Source of the DNA: Phallusia mammillata
Lineage: Eukaryota > Chordata > Ascidiacea > Phlebobranchia > Ascidiidae
DNA length: 64,000 bases
Assembly: GCA_003260075.1 (NCBI GenBank)
Contig: QLIY01000578.1
Span: 1-64,000 of the forward strand
Direction: 5' to 3'
The position numbers and the translations under genes were made by a program. The notes under the pieces were generated by a model that saw nothing but the letters and a program-made list of their open reading frames with translations, did no database searches and was not told the DNA's origin. Below are positions 49,128 to 60,800 of this stretch, one piece after another (within the stretch, counting starts at the first letter, position 1; the number at the start of each line of letters is the position of its first letter).

Positions 49128-51866
49128 TAGATCAGCTTTGGCAAGTTTTTTAACTTGGAACCTAACTCTCTCTCAACATTACAAAACTATTCAGACTTTG
49201 ACTTTTAACAAGCCAAGGGTGGCTTTGACCAGTAAGCTTTGTTATTGTCTGTATTTGTTTCTGATTCCTGTAGATATATGGCTTAAAAAGAACTTACTAT
49301 TAGATAAATATATTTAAAATGTGATTTTATTCAAACAGTAGAATCTACAATATACATCATATCTGTGTTTCAAATAAGAGCCAAATAACCCGGAACAACA
49401 ACAAAACAACTAACCAACTGCTAAGACAGGTATGATATGACTTTAAACAAACAACAATGCAAATGATTTTGAATTGGTGTACACAAGAACACAAGAAAGA
49501 AAGAAGTTTCATCTAATACAAATTAACGCAGTTTCTTTTTGTGAAAAAAAATCTCTTTTGTGGTCTTGAAATGCAATGAACTGTTGTGCGGCGGAACGAG
49601 ACAAATAAATGGCGAACATGGCGCAACTTAAATACTTATAGCTCTTTAGGCTTGGCTAATTATTGTGCAATGCTTGTAGGTACGCAACCAACAACAGCAA
49701 TTTCTTTCCGAACTGTAATATTGCTTTACACGACGACCCCTTGTCGGTTACGAGCCGAAATGTAAACTTTTTAACCTCAAACGTCTCGAATCTTCTTGCA
49801 GCGAACGAACCTCGGCAATGTCACATAATTACCCACAGTTCCAGACAACAACATTGTGTGACGTCACATCTTAAAAGTATGTGTCTGGTTTTAAAAATTT
49901 AATACATAGTACCACAGAAGAAATACATTAATTTTAAAAATCAACAGTTGTTATTTCTGCAAGCACTAAAAGCAGTAATCTATGACTTGACTGTTTTAAA
50001 ATAAATAAGTTACAGAATCTAAACAGTACCCCCCCCCCGAAGAAATACATTAATTTTAAAAATCAACAGTTGTTATTTCTGCAAGCTCTAAAAGCAGTAA
50101 TCTATGACTTGACTGTTTTAAATTAAATAAGTTACAGAATCTAAACAGTTCGCCCTTTAAAATAGCGGGAGAAAAAAGAGGTAAACATATGCCTCGTGGC
50201 GTGAGTACCAGTTAACCAATCACACATCATGTGCATGGAAGCGTGGTACCAATAACAACGTGCTGATCTCGGAACGTCACCCAGCCATTTCTCACACAAA
50301 AAAGTGGTCCATGAGATAATAGTTTGGATTGCCACGATTCACACAATGCAAAAGCAGATGAAGAACAAACCTAGCCTGATATTCTGGCCATTACACATAA
50401 ACAAACACAGAGCGTATTTGCATTTTCGATACAGCTTTTTTGGAGTTATGTAGCTTACTACTTTGTAAGACTGACATTCCATGGACTGAACGTGGAAATG
50501 AGCTGTGCTAGGGGCAGCATTGTAGGCTTACAGAGCAATTCAACCTTTTTCTCGTCGCATACCTCACACACGGCAATTTTTAATTGTACACAAACCGTAC
50601 AAAAAAATCAACTAATAAGTTAATAAGTTGCTTGGTCAAGTGGTTATGTTATTTTTATACGAATCACTAGTTATTTAGCATCTAAATGACTAAAAATCGT
50701 AAAACGTAAAAAGTTGGCTTTTGCTTGTTGCTGCATTGTTCGGAAATTTGGACATAAAGTGGCGTTGACTCGTTCTCAACATTTGAAAGTCTGATCACGG
50801 CGTAACAATTAGTGATGTACCGAATCGGCTAAATTTCGGTTACCGAACATTCGGCAGTTTTGCCACATAAAGTCGACTCCCCCCCCCCCATTATTCTGCG
50901 TAACACAGCCGATTTTAATCGGGGACTTCCAGACGGAACGGGTGCATAAGTATATCTACCAGGCAAGCATGGTTGCCAACCTGCCAATGAATTAGACTAC
51001 TGATTCTTTTGTTTACAGTGGGAAAAAACTATAATGTTTTAAAATATATCAAAAAGACGCGAGAAGATATGTTGTAATTTAAAAGATTGCTTTGTACCTC
51101 ACTAAGTAAGACACGTTTAACGCATTAAATTTTTCTTTGTGAAAGATTCGGTTTCGACCGAATCGCAACAAATTATTCGGCCGAGACCGAATCCTTGCGA
51201 AAATGGCCGATTCGGCCGAATAAATTTGCCAAACCTAATATTCGGTACATCTCTAGTAACAATGACCTAAGCTGTATTCCCTTTGTCACGGATGGCAGTA
51301 CGGTACAGTACGTATTGCGATGACTGTACCACGTACCTCGTTATGAAGAGCTGCCGTGGCACCGTATCGTACCAAATGTCAAAAATCGAAACGTACCGTA
51401 TCACCGTGCCGTACTTAAGGTACGCAAAATCAAACCGTTGGCCCTCACATCAACCAATCGAAATCAGACTTGGATAAATTTTATGCCGAGGTGTTTAAAC
51501 AAAATGCCCCATTGCAAAAACCCAAACTGTGTAGTTTCGAAAACCTTAATCAGTTTCAGGTACATCTTGTTGGATACAGCGATATACGAGGTAGTTGATT
51601 TTATTTTGTAGTTTATATTTTATTAATTTATTAATGATTTAAATAAAATACTGTTTGGTAAATGTAAGAAATTTAACTATACAGAAACAAGCAAAAATGT
51701 ACAAAATTAAAACGGAGAAACCTTTCTATCATTGGATTCAAATAAAGAGCAGGCAATGAGACGAGACAAGAACTGCTGGCTGTCAGTATTGAGTTAACTC
51801 ACTGAACTGTTGTGTCGAGTTTGTGCAAGCTAGTGCGTTTATCTTTTTTCGAGACGTGTTTTAGTC
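49128..51866. other. Divergent intergenic region between pdcd4 and bud31
   Basis: Holds both promoters. Around 49608-49640 two ATGGCG motifs lie close together (AAATGGCGAACATGGCG), YY1-like and plausible for the pdcd4 start region. A segment of about 110 bp is present twice (49917-50026, 50039-50150) around a 10-C tract. A MITE lies at 50810-51255, and 51285-51425 contains several GTACGGTAC/CGTACC phrases. No exon seen. Confidence 0.45.
50810..51255. mobile_element. hAT-type MITE upstream of bud31
   Basis: The left end TAGTGATGTACCGAAT and the inverse of the right end TAGAGATGTACCGAAT differ at one base. Both flanks are GTAACAAT (50802-50809, 51256-51263), a perfect 8-bp target duplication. 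The interior has repeated TTCGGCCGA phrases and an 11-C tract (50879-50889). A related fragment lies at about 30181-30312, around the exon 1 donor of sulfotransferase 1. Confidence 0.85.
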
Positions 51867-52301
51867 ATGCCCCGTGTGCGAAGAAGTCGTAAGCCACCAC
51901 CGGATGGGTGGGAGTTGATCGAACCAACACTCGATGAGTTGGACCAGAAAATGCGTGAAACTGAAACGGAATCACACGATGGAATGAGAAAAGTCGAATC
52001 TCTTTGGCCTATTTTTAAGTTGCATCACCAGAAGTCGCGCTATATATATGATCTGTTCTTTCGTCGCAAAGCTATCAGCCGTGAGCTATATGACTACTGT
52101 CTAAAAGAAAACATCGCTGACAAAAATTTAATAGCTAAATGGAAGAAGCAAGGATATGAAAACCTGTGTTGCCTGCGATGTATACAGGCACGTGACACAA
52201 ACTTTGGAACAAACTGCATTTGTCGAGTACCCAAGTCTAAACTGGAAGCAGGGAAAGTTGTGGAATGTGTGCATTGTGGATGCCGTGGATGCTCTGGGTG
52301 A
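51867..52301 (+). CDS. bud31: BUD31 splicing factor (G10 protein)
   Basis: A single uninterrupted 144-codon frame, the full family length. BUD31 is a small zinc-binding protein of the spliceosome, part of the activated (B-act/C) complex near U2/U5/U6, and highly conserved in eukaryotes. The N-terminus [21 protein letters not shown], the core [23 protein letters not shown] and the Cys cluster ([26 protein letters not shown]) match the family throughout. The start is fixed by conservation. A TTTTAG acceptor ends two bases before the ATG (51863-51864), so the mRNA is either cis-spliced to an upstream leader exon or trans-spliced to a spliced leader. No internal introns, unlike every neighbour. 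Confidence 0.97.
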   Translation: MPRVRRSRKPPPDGWELIEPTLDELDQKMRETETESHDGMRKVESLWPIFKLHHQKSRYIYDLFFRRKAISRELYDYCLKENIADKNLIAKWKKQGYENLCCLRCIQARDTNFGTNCICRVPKSKLEAGKVVECVHCGCRGCSG

Positions 52302-52805
52302 TCAAATAACTAACAAACACTCATGAGAATTTCATCATCACAATGCTACTCTTACTTTACGTGATTGTTTAAGCTGTAAGAAAAATACATGCCTTACACT
52401 TATAGTCGATGTTTTTACTTAAAAGAAATCATAGTTTACAGGACATTGAAAAAGTGCTCGATAACAAAATTGTAGATATCGTTAGTTAAAAAGCTACTGC
52501 TAAACGAGTTTGGTGAGATTGGTGACATTTTTTTGTTTGATTGTCTATGACATATATGAAGTGCATAATTGTGTTTTTTTTTCTTCGATGTTGTATACAT
52601 TTTGAAGTAATATGCCTTTGTGACAACAATTGTTCTCTACTTATGTCATAAACTATGCCTGTGTATATTTTAAAACAAATAAGTATTGTTTATATGTGCT
52701 AAAATTTTTGGTCAAACATTTTGGAAAACTCACTTTTATTTGTGACACCTGTCAATTTGTTTTTTTAGCTAAATATACTACTGAATTTCTGTTAACTGTC
52801 TGTGA
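52302..52805 (+). other. Spacer between bud31 and the ZXD gene
   Basis: I find no AATAAA or ATTAAA in this spacer. A pyrimidine-rich tract with acceptor TTTTTTTAG ends near 52768, 38 bp before the ZXD start codon. No promoter motif recognised. Compatible with an intercistronic region of an operon, but longer than typical. Confidence 0.4.
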
Positions 52806-55800
52806 ATGGCAACAAATGAAGGTGGCATCATACCACAATTAACAGCCAAAGCTCAAGACATAAGTGAAGAGTCAAGCAAAGATGATGTAAATGTTGTTAT
52901 AGTACCTGAAAGTGTTCTACAGGCCCTGAAAAATTCTTCCAGTTCAGATGATACCAATGCGACCAATATCTTACTCGCACCTGACAATAAGGTGACATCC
53001 GGTCATAATGGTATCGAGTTGGATATCAATCAAAATGACAGCAGTAGTCTGTGGGTTTCCCTACCCATGGACTCATGCATGTTGGGTCAGGACTCTTTTC
53101 AAGACATAAATACAGATGATTGTTCCAGTAAATTGGTAAATATCCTTATTCCTGCATCAACCCTGAATGAAGATGTCACAGAGTTTGTCAGCTTGGATCA
53201 GGATGCAAGTATGTCACAGGCATCACAAAATGGCATTGACATGGCATACCAGCAGAACTGCATTTACATTCCACCCTCTAGTTTGTTTATGCAGTCTGAA
53301 GCTGAGCCTGAGGTTCTTGACCAACCAACATCACATCCAACTTTTGTTACAATGAGAATTGAAAATATTGAGAATGATGGTGAAAATAGTATTTACACAC
53401 TTGCTCCAGCATCTGCTTCAAGCAGCCAAAACTCTACTGCAAACTCTGTTAAAGTAGATGCTAGTCTTCCCAGCAAAGTTGGAAGTGGAAATGAATCTGA
53501 ATTGCCTGGTATTGGTCAGCATGTTAAGATGACTGCAGACAAAGGGACTCATACTGAAGGTGCGAAGTATGCGTATAAATGCACTGAGGAAAACTGTACC
53601 AAAGGTTTTTCCACTTTAACCCAGCTAAATAAGCACAAAACAACTGTCCATGAAAAAGAAAAGCTATATAAATGTAAATATGCCAACTGTCGTTGGTCGT
53701 TTCAGACTCCTTACAAGTTGCGACGTCACCTTGAATCGCATTACAAACAGAAACCATTTGCCTGCACATACCCAGGATGTGACAAAGTATTTTCCAATAA
53801 TTACAATCTTACTGTCCATATGAAATCACACAATGAATTGCAACCTGAGCTAATTTGTCAGTACTGTGGCCTTATAGCCCCTGGCAAAAGAAAACTTGAG
53901 CTGCACCTGCGAAAAAAGCATAATGAGAAACCATCGTTACTCTGCTCAATATGCAAACAAAAGTTCCACACCATGTCTGCATTGGTGATTCATAAACGAT
54001 CACATGACCCCCACAAAGTAGAACACCACTGTCCACTGTGTGAAAAGAAGTTTTCCAAGCGCTGTGAACTAAAAATGCATCTTTATAAACATACTGGCGA
54101 GAGACCATTTCAGTGTGACCAATGTGAATGGACTTTTACTAATTTGTCAAGATTAAATCGACACCAACAAACACACAAAGAAAAAAGGTAATCAAACTTT
54201 ATTGGATGATGGATAATACATTAGAAAAAGTAATGCTTACACTTTGAAATGTCCAAAACTTGAAGCTAGTTAAACTATTTTGCTGTGTGATTGTTTTACC
54301 AACATTGAAATTATTGTTCTTTCTATATTACTGTGTATACTCCTTGAAGAGGAAGAAATTTATCACTTCCTTATATGGTTTAGGTACAACTGTAGCTATG
54401 GCGACTGTGAAAAACAATTCCATCGTTTGGACCACCTTACTTCTCACCTAAAAATGCATTCAGTAAATTTAAATGAAGCAGAAGCACTTAAACTGTTGGG
54501 TCCATCAATCACAAGTAAGCCTAATCACTTTGACAAAAATGTGTGTTTACGTAATTTAATGGTAAAATAAACTGTGAGGTTTAAAGACCAACAGGAATTT
54601 GTTTTTGTGTGGCAAAGTTGCCCACCTCTTAAATGCAGACATGTTGTTGAGATGCATTTGTAAAACATACCGAGCTGGCTGAGTTATGTGATGCATGACC
54701 ATGCCAAGTCAGTAATTTGACCACTCCCTGAAATCAGGTGTTCTGTTTCAGGCAAAGACATGCAGTTGTTCACCTGTGAAGTATGTGGTTACAACTTTCT
54801 ATCCAAGCATGGGCTGAGCAGACACAAACTGAAATGCCAGCATGATCCCTCATCCATAAAGCTAATGGGTAAAATTACTGAAACATGTACTTGGGAGAGC
54901 AACGGTTTCCTTGGTTGCCATGTAAACCGACCACCAAGTGTTGTGACTGTACACATACATTATGTTGGACTTGAAATTTAATTTTGAAAATGTATAGTTC
55001 AGCATATCCATGCTATTGAATGAACGTTTGCTGTGCCCAAGAAAATAAAAATTTCCTTAGTTTTCCTTTTTAAACAAATGCAACCTTTTTTCAAATGTTA
55101 AAACAATACTGTTAAGTTTTGGGAGTCGGTGATGACAATATAGTGATATTTACCAATTTAAATGTTTAACAGCTCCATCCCGGGCTCCTGGTGAAAAGCT
55201 TAATGACAGGGTACTGATCTCACAATCTGCCAGTCCTGATGAAAAGAACATGATCGAGGTTAGGCTTCAGTATTTTGTTTTTAAACAAGCACTTTAATGT
55301 TGCCTAATTACAACAAAATCTTTCAGAGTTCTGTTTCGAATGAAAAACTTGGCCAAGAAGTCATTGATTCGTTGCTGAGCGATGCAGAAGAATCACTTGC
55401 CAGAAACCAAGAGCAATTTGCAGATTCTGGACCTGTTGCCAACGAGGTGATCATCACATCTGACACACCAATACCAGGATTGCCAAATTGTGATACTGAC
55501 ACCAGCCAAGCCTCTACAATCTGCATCATCGAACCAGATTCTTCTATGCAAGGTTTAGACAGCAGTTGGTCAGCTTCACTGCTTTCAGATGATAGTGAAA
55601 ATATTGACACTTCTCAGTACTTGTCTCAAGACCAGGTAGCTAATGTTCCTCTTGCCCCATTTATTGATGAAATGGTTGCTCTTGCACCATCTAATTCCCA
55701 ACCGTTTCTACGCTTGGAGGGTGAAATTAGTATCTGCGGTGATCCTGTACCCAACAGCTCAGGTAACGAATGTTGTAATTGAATGTTTTTGTAGAATAAT

Positions 55801-56257
55801 CTTTTCAACACGTCATGTAACTGTCAAGATTTGACTGCACATTTAATTTAATGTTTGCACAACCTAGGCCCGGAAACCGCGGATGAAGTTGAAACCCAGG
55901 ACGTTCTGCGTCAGTACGTGGTAGATTCGAACGGTTTAGGTGGAATTTCCGATATTCCCGACTCCATCAACATTGTCAGCGATGGATTCAAGAGCACTGT
56001 GAGTTCAAGTTACCAGAAATTTAAAACACAAGTGTTTCAAAATACAGCACATATTTTGAACTTGAATTTTACTGGGTAACATGAAGTTTAAGGCCAATGT
56101 CTGTTTTTTATCTAAGGTTTCGTCCGTCAACAACCAAGGCGGTACCAGCTTCTTTGATGACAGCAGCGTATTAACATCAATGGGAGAATCCGCACACAAT
56201 CTGGCTTCGAACACGCATTTTTCGGGGACTACCATCAACTTGAATGACTTGCAGTGA
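52806..56257 (+). CDS. zxdc: ZXD-family C2H2 zinc finger transcription factor
   Basis: Exons: 52806-54187, 54384-54514, 54752-54868, 55173-55258, 55327-55762, 55868-55998, 56117-56257. The first ~255 residues are acidic and Ser/Asn-rich, as in activators. Then seven C2H2 fingers in exon 1 (YKCTEENC, YKCKYANC, FACTYPGC, LICQYC, LLCSIC, HHCPLC, FQCDQC), an eighth in exon 2 (YNCSYGDCEKQF) and a ninth in exon 3 (FTCEVCGYNF). SYKLRRHL-type, NYNLTVHMKSH and LFSH-like positions, and the linker TGERPF between fingers 6 and 7, match the ZXDA/B/C arrangement, where ten fingers are usual. The tail is acidic with repeated DTSQ/DSS phrases and ends GTTINLNDLQ. ZXDC acts as a nuclear co-activator in vertebrates; its role here is unknown. 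Which ZXD member is orthologous cannot be told by eye. Confidence 0.82.
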
Positions 56258-57605
56258 GCAAGCGGGCGACATAACCGCAAAGTGTTGCAGCAAAAGTGTT
56301 ACTAGATTTTATGCTTAACTATTATCTTTCCTTTATTCCATCATCACATGTGTTCGTTAGTTGCGTTATAGCATATTACACAATAGCATGTATGAAAGCC
56401 GTCCAAAACTACATAAAGTTTGTTCATGTTCACATGGTCCTAAGATATTCCCAATGCCGGGACAATGTTTTTTTGTCGCTAGTATGGTTTAACGATCTTG
56501 GAAACAGTTGGTTTAAGGATAAACTAAAACTAAGGTGGTAGACTGAACAACTTGTACTTTGAATATTATATTACGCTGTATGAAGGAAATTATGCTCGCC
56601 ACGTTTGTGTTCGCTGTCTATGCACGCCCAACATACGTGATCACCACGTATCTATCCTGGCCAAGCGGGTTTGGCTTCTCGCATTTTTTTGTGTGTAATG
56701 CCTGTGCCTGCTTGTTTATGCGCCGCAAATTATATCAGTAAAAGCGAATTTGATGTCTGCATGTTATACAGACACAGTGCCGCCGCCACCGTATAGTTCT
56801 CATGACACATAGATCAGGTTTACAAACTTCGACAGTTAGTAATTCTTGTGGAAATTGGAACTGGCGATGTCCCTTTGCTTAACAGTTAAGAATAGACTTC
56901 AGGTGAATTATACAAAAAATACCAAATACACCGTAAAACCATTTATTGCCAAACTAAAACTGTCGGACAGCGTCACGTGGTCGTTGCCACAACAACGGCT
57001 TGTGTAAAATAAAGCACAAAAGATAGACGATACAGCGGGCGGTTTGATACTGCTTGAGTGCAGTTAAATCCACTACACCAGTATTTATTTAGTTCATCAC
57101 ACACATTGCACGGTCAGGTAATGCAGTTGGTGATTGTGTCGGTTAAGAGAAGAACTAATTTGCATTACGGTAATGCCAAGCTCTTGACCAATCACCTCGA
57201 TTCACGTGCTTACGCTGTAGCCAATCAGCATCGCTTATCACAAAACCGAGCAACTAATTAAAAACTAAAATCCCGCCTAAAACTGGAGAGCAGTGTCAGG
57301 CGAACAGTGACGTTGCTTCCGCAGAGCAAAACAATCGGTTCACGTGGTGTGCGGGGAGTTTTGTTTTAAAAAACTAAAATGTAACGAATTGTAAAAAATT
57401 AAAATGACTACGTTAAAAAATGAGGGCGCCATAGCCGACAATCGAATTGAAATAAAAAGGCAAAATATCAGTGTGGAGTATCAACAGATCGCACGAGACA
57501 ATGCACCTTTTGTGCCATCAACCGAGACGTAGAGATGTAGCCTAAGCAATCGCCTTTGTAAATTGTGAGCTAACAAGCAAATCTATAATACGCCCTAAAT
57601 CCACT
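56258..57605. other. Intergenic between ZXD and TUT genes; one short ORF
   Basis: The first part is ZXD 3'-untranslated sequence. At 57404-57532 is a clean 42-codon frame (MTTLKNEGAIADNR... ending STET, then TAG) on the + strand, preceded by two CACGTG sites (about 56974 and 57340). It could be a small protein or the first exon of something lost at the next gap. No other signal seen. Confidence 0.35.
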
Positions 57606-57800
57606 TTAACTGCCGCCACGGTGGAAGAACTGCCCGTTCCAGGGTGATGAACCTGGACTGCAGCTGTAGAATGGAAATGGAGGTGTTTGTGGGGACAATT
57701 CGGGATTTCCGTACGGCGGAAAATGTGGTCCTTGGTTGGGTGGCGAGAAGAAGTTCTGTTGTGCATTCGCATGTTGACCCGGTGTAGGAATTCTCACCCC

Positions 57801-57864
<64 letters not shown>

Positions 57865-60800
57865 ATCGGTGCGGCGGGAACAACGGCCACTGGTCCCGGG
57901 GAAGCAAAGAACTGGCCACGGGGTGATGGCGGTTCGCTGCCTGCGTGCTCTGAATTCGAAAATACGAGATTAACAACAGAATCGCAGATTCCCTGCTTTC
58001 AAAAAACTTTCCAAACTACTAAACAATAGTTTATACCAAGATCAATTATGACCAAGCTTGTAAAGCACAACAACCTTTTTTTAATTCTGAAATTTTTAAC
58101 CTTTAAGTCGTTTTTGCGGCGTCTTCATAATGGCTATGACCATTCTACAAGGGCATTTGGTAATTCAAACAAAATTAGTATAGGTTTGACAAGAGCGTTG
58201 TACTTAATCCCACCAGGGTATACCTTTTGGTAATTAACAATCATTCAAATTCATTGCCTACTCACAAACTAAACCGTAAACACTACTATGTGCTATAACA
58301 AAAAATATACAGAGCGGTGCCAGACAGCCTGGTTTGTGTCAAATGTCAGCTGTGACAGTCCGAGGTACCAACAGATGTTGATGCTTGTGGCGTTTTTCCT
58401 GGTTAATTTGGAACTGCGCACAACGCTGGCCGTGGTTGCAATTTTCGTGTTTGAGTAAACCCTTTGTCGTGAATAGCTTGTGTAACTGGTAGACTGTATT
58501 TTCACTTCATCCAGATTTTATCTGTGGATTTGAGCAGCGGTTGCACAGAACAGCGTAGATTATACAAATCTTGCAGCTATTCGTACAGTTTTTTATTGTT
58601 TGGCGTTACGAATGGATTGTATATCTGCAGTGAAGAACGCAGTGCTTGAACTATATTGAATTGGACAGTCAGTGCTTGTAAAGATACAGCATGAGCGCTT
58701 CACCGACAACGACCCGTTGCTGTTGCAAAGGGAACATTCCACCCAACCTGCTGGAATACGTAAACAGTTTCGACACCAGTGCTGCCGAATTCGCGTGCAG
58801 CGTCCGCGCAGATAGCGACCTGATCCGGGTCGTCTTAACATGGACATATCCTGAGCGCTGCAGTCGTAACGAGAGAAGAAAACATCCAGAAAGAAAACAG
58901 TACATTTTAGGCGGGGACAATCCCAGAAGTCAATTTCCCAATACTCTTTCTGAACACGAAACGAAGAACGCAGTTGAACGAAATGTTCCACTGATAACTT
59001 CTAATCTTCACAACGGCTATGCAACAGAAGATAACGGTTTCCCAAACTTTTCTTCGAATGGTAACAATTTGGTGGCGGAAAAACTCACGGAAAACTTTGC
59101 AGAAGATCATAGTGGCGATGAATCCACGGTGTCTGTGTCTTCGCTAGACAGTGCCCGAACCAACGACAATAATATCAAGAGGAGATCAAGTCGAATGAAC
59201 AGCGTGGCGACCGACACTGAAGACGAGGTCGCCATTAAATGTGAAATGACGACGGATGACGAATATGCGGAGAGAAAGTGGGTGGATAGCGCGGAAATTA
59301 GGGAATCAAAAAAAGCGGAAAGCGTGCTAAGGTTGGATGAGGAAAATTCCGGTCCTTCGGTTTTTAACAGCTATTGCACCGTACCCCTTCCGTCGTGCAA
59401 CAGCACAAGTCACACAGGAACGAAGAAACAACAGAACTGCGAGAAACTCTCACCGGAATCAGCTTCTCGACTGGCACTTAGCCCCATAGCGGAGGCCACT
59501 GCTTCCGCCAACGACACAGACTACAACTCCGACACGACCACCGAAAACATATATGACGTCACTCCGGGTGATGATGACGTAGCAGATGAGGGGGTAAAAG
59601 AAGTGAGTGTGATAAGAGGCGAAGATGCCACGCCGCGGGAATGTCCCACGACAAGCGGTAAAAAGGTGTCAGTGGCTGTTTTCTCACTGAATTCAGGACG
59701 CGGGAAATCTCCGCCTCAGGTCGAGCGGGCAAGGGGAGAGGATTTCGTGAGTACAGGTATGTATTGAAATGACCTATACTTATACTATGGGGTGGCAAAA
59801 TATTGTTCATTTCTGTTAACAGAAGCGCGACAAATGGACATTTTGCGCAGCAACCGAGCTCCCACATTAGGCGCTTTCCCTGGTTACGCCTTCAACAATG
59901 TTACAGAATCAGAGCTAATCAAGCTTTATAAGGTAAAAAATGTCTGTACCACCGACTTTGTTAAATTTGTTTGACCACGCGCTTTTGCATTTAATTTTTC
60001 AGGAGCATATGAACACACTTCTGGTGGTGCGGGCTTCGAAATACAGATTGTCACAAAAACGACTCGACCAGGCCCTAATGCGATCGGGTAAAATTGACCC
60101 AAGTCACGTCATTGACGTATATTATGACGAAATAGTGATGGCAAGACCGGCATACGTCGTACAGGTAACCTATACTGACACCTTCCAGCATCGCCTAACT
60201 GCTTAAAAACACATCAGTTTATTTTAAACGTCGGCTTATACATAAAAAATCATTACTCTTGGTCTAGTAATAACCGTAATCCGAAAATTACACTTCGTTT
60301 TTATTAAAGTTCAAGCAAGAATTTGCCGACGACGTGATACATCTCACAACGATTGACGGCAAAGGCCCAAAGGGCATACTAAAGCTGAGTGAGGATAACG
60401 AGGTGTCGATGTCTAGACCGCAGCCAAAAATGATGGAAATAAAATGGCGGCCGGAGTTTGAATTTCTGTGAAAAGTGACCGACTCCAAACCGAAACAAGC
60501 TCTTAAAAATGATTTCAGACACGCAATGTGTTTAACGAGGCGCGAAACATCACGTTGTATTGTTTGATCTTCGTCAGTGAACTGCGATCAATTACGTGAC
60601 GAACAGCGAAATCTGCTACTTGTTTTTCGAGTGAGTGTTATGCCAAAAATTGTACAAAACAGGTTTTCTTCTGATTATGAATAAATAAACTATGAGAATG
60701 AGTTTTATGGGTAAACGTTGTCAAACCCGACAGTTTGAGAGAAGCCATTCATGAAAATAAAATGTTTGAACAGTCTGAGATAATCAAGTACAAACCTAAT

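Noticed and set aside
57687-57976. Proline-rich + strand and glycine-rich - strand proteins
   Set aside because: The pure runs come from the 62-C tract; only the non-repetitive - strand parts belong to a gene (TUT last exon).
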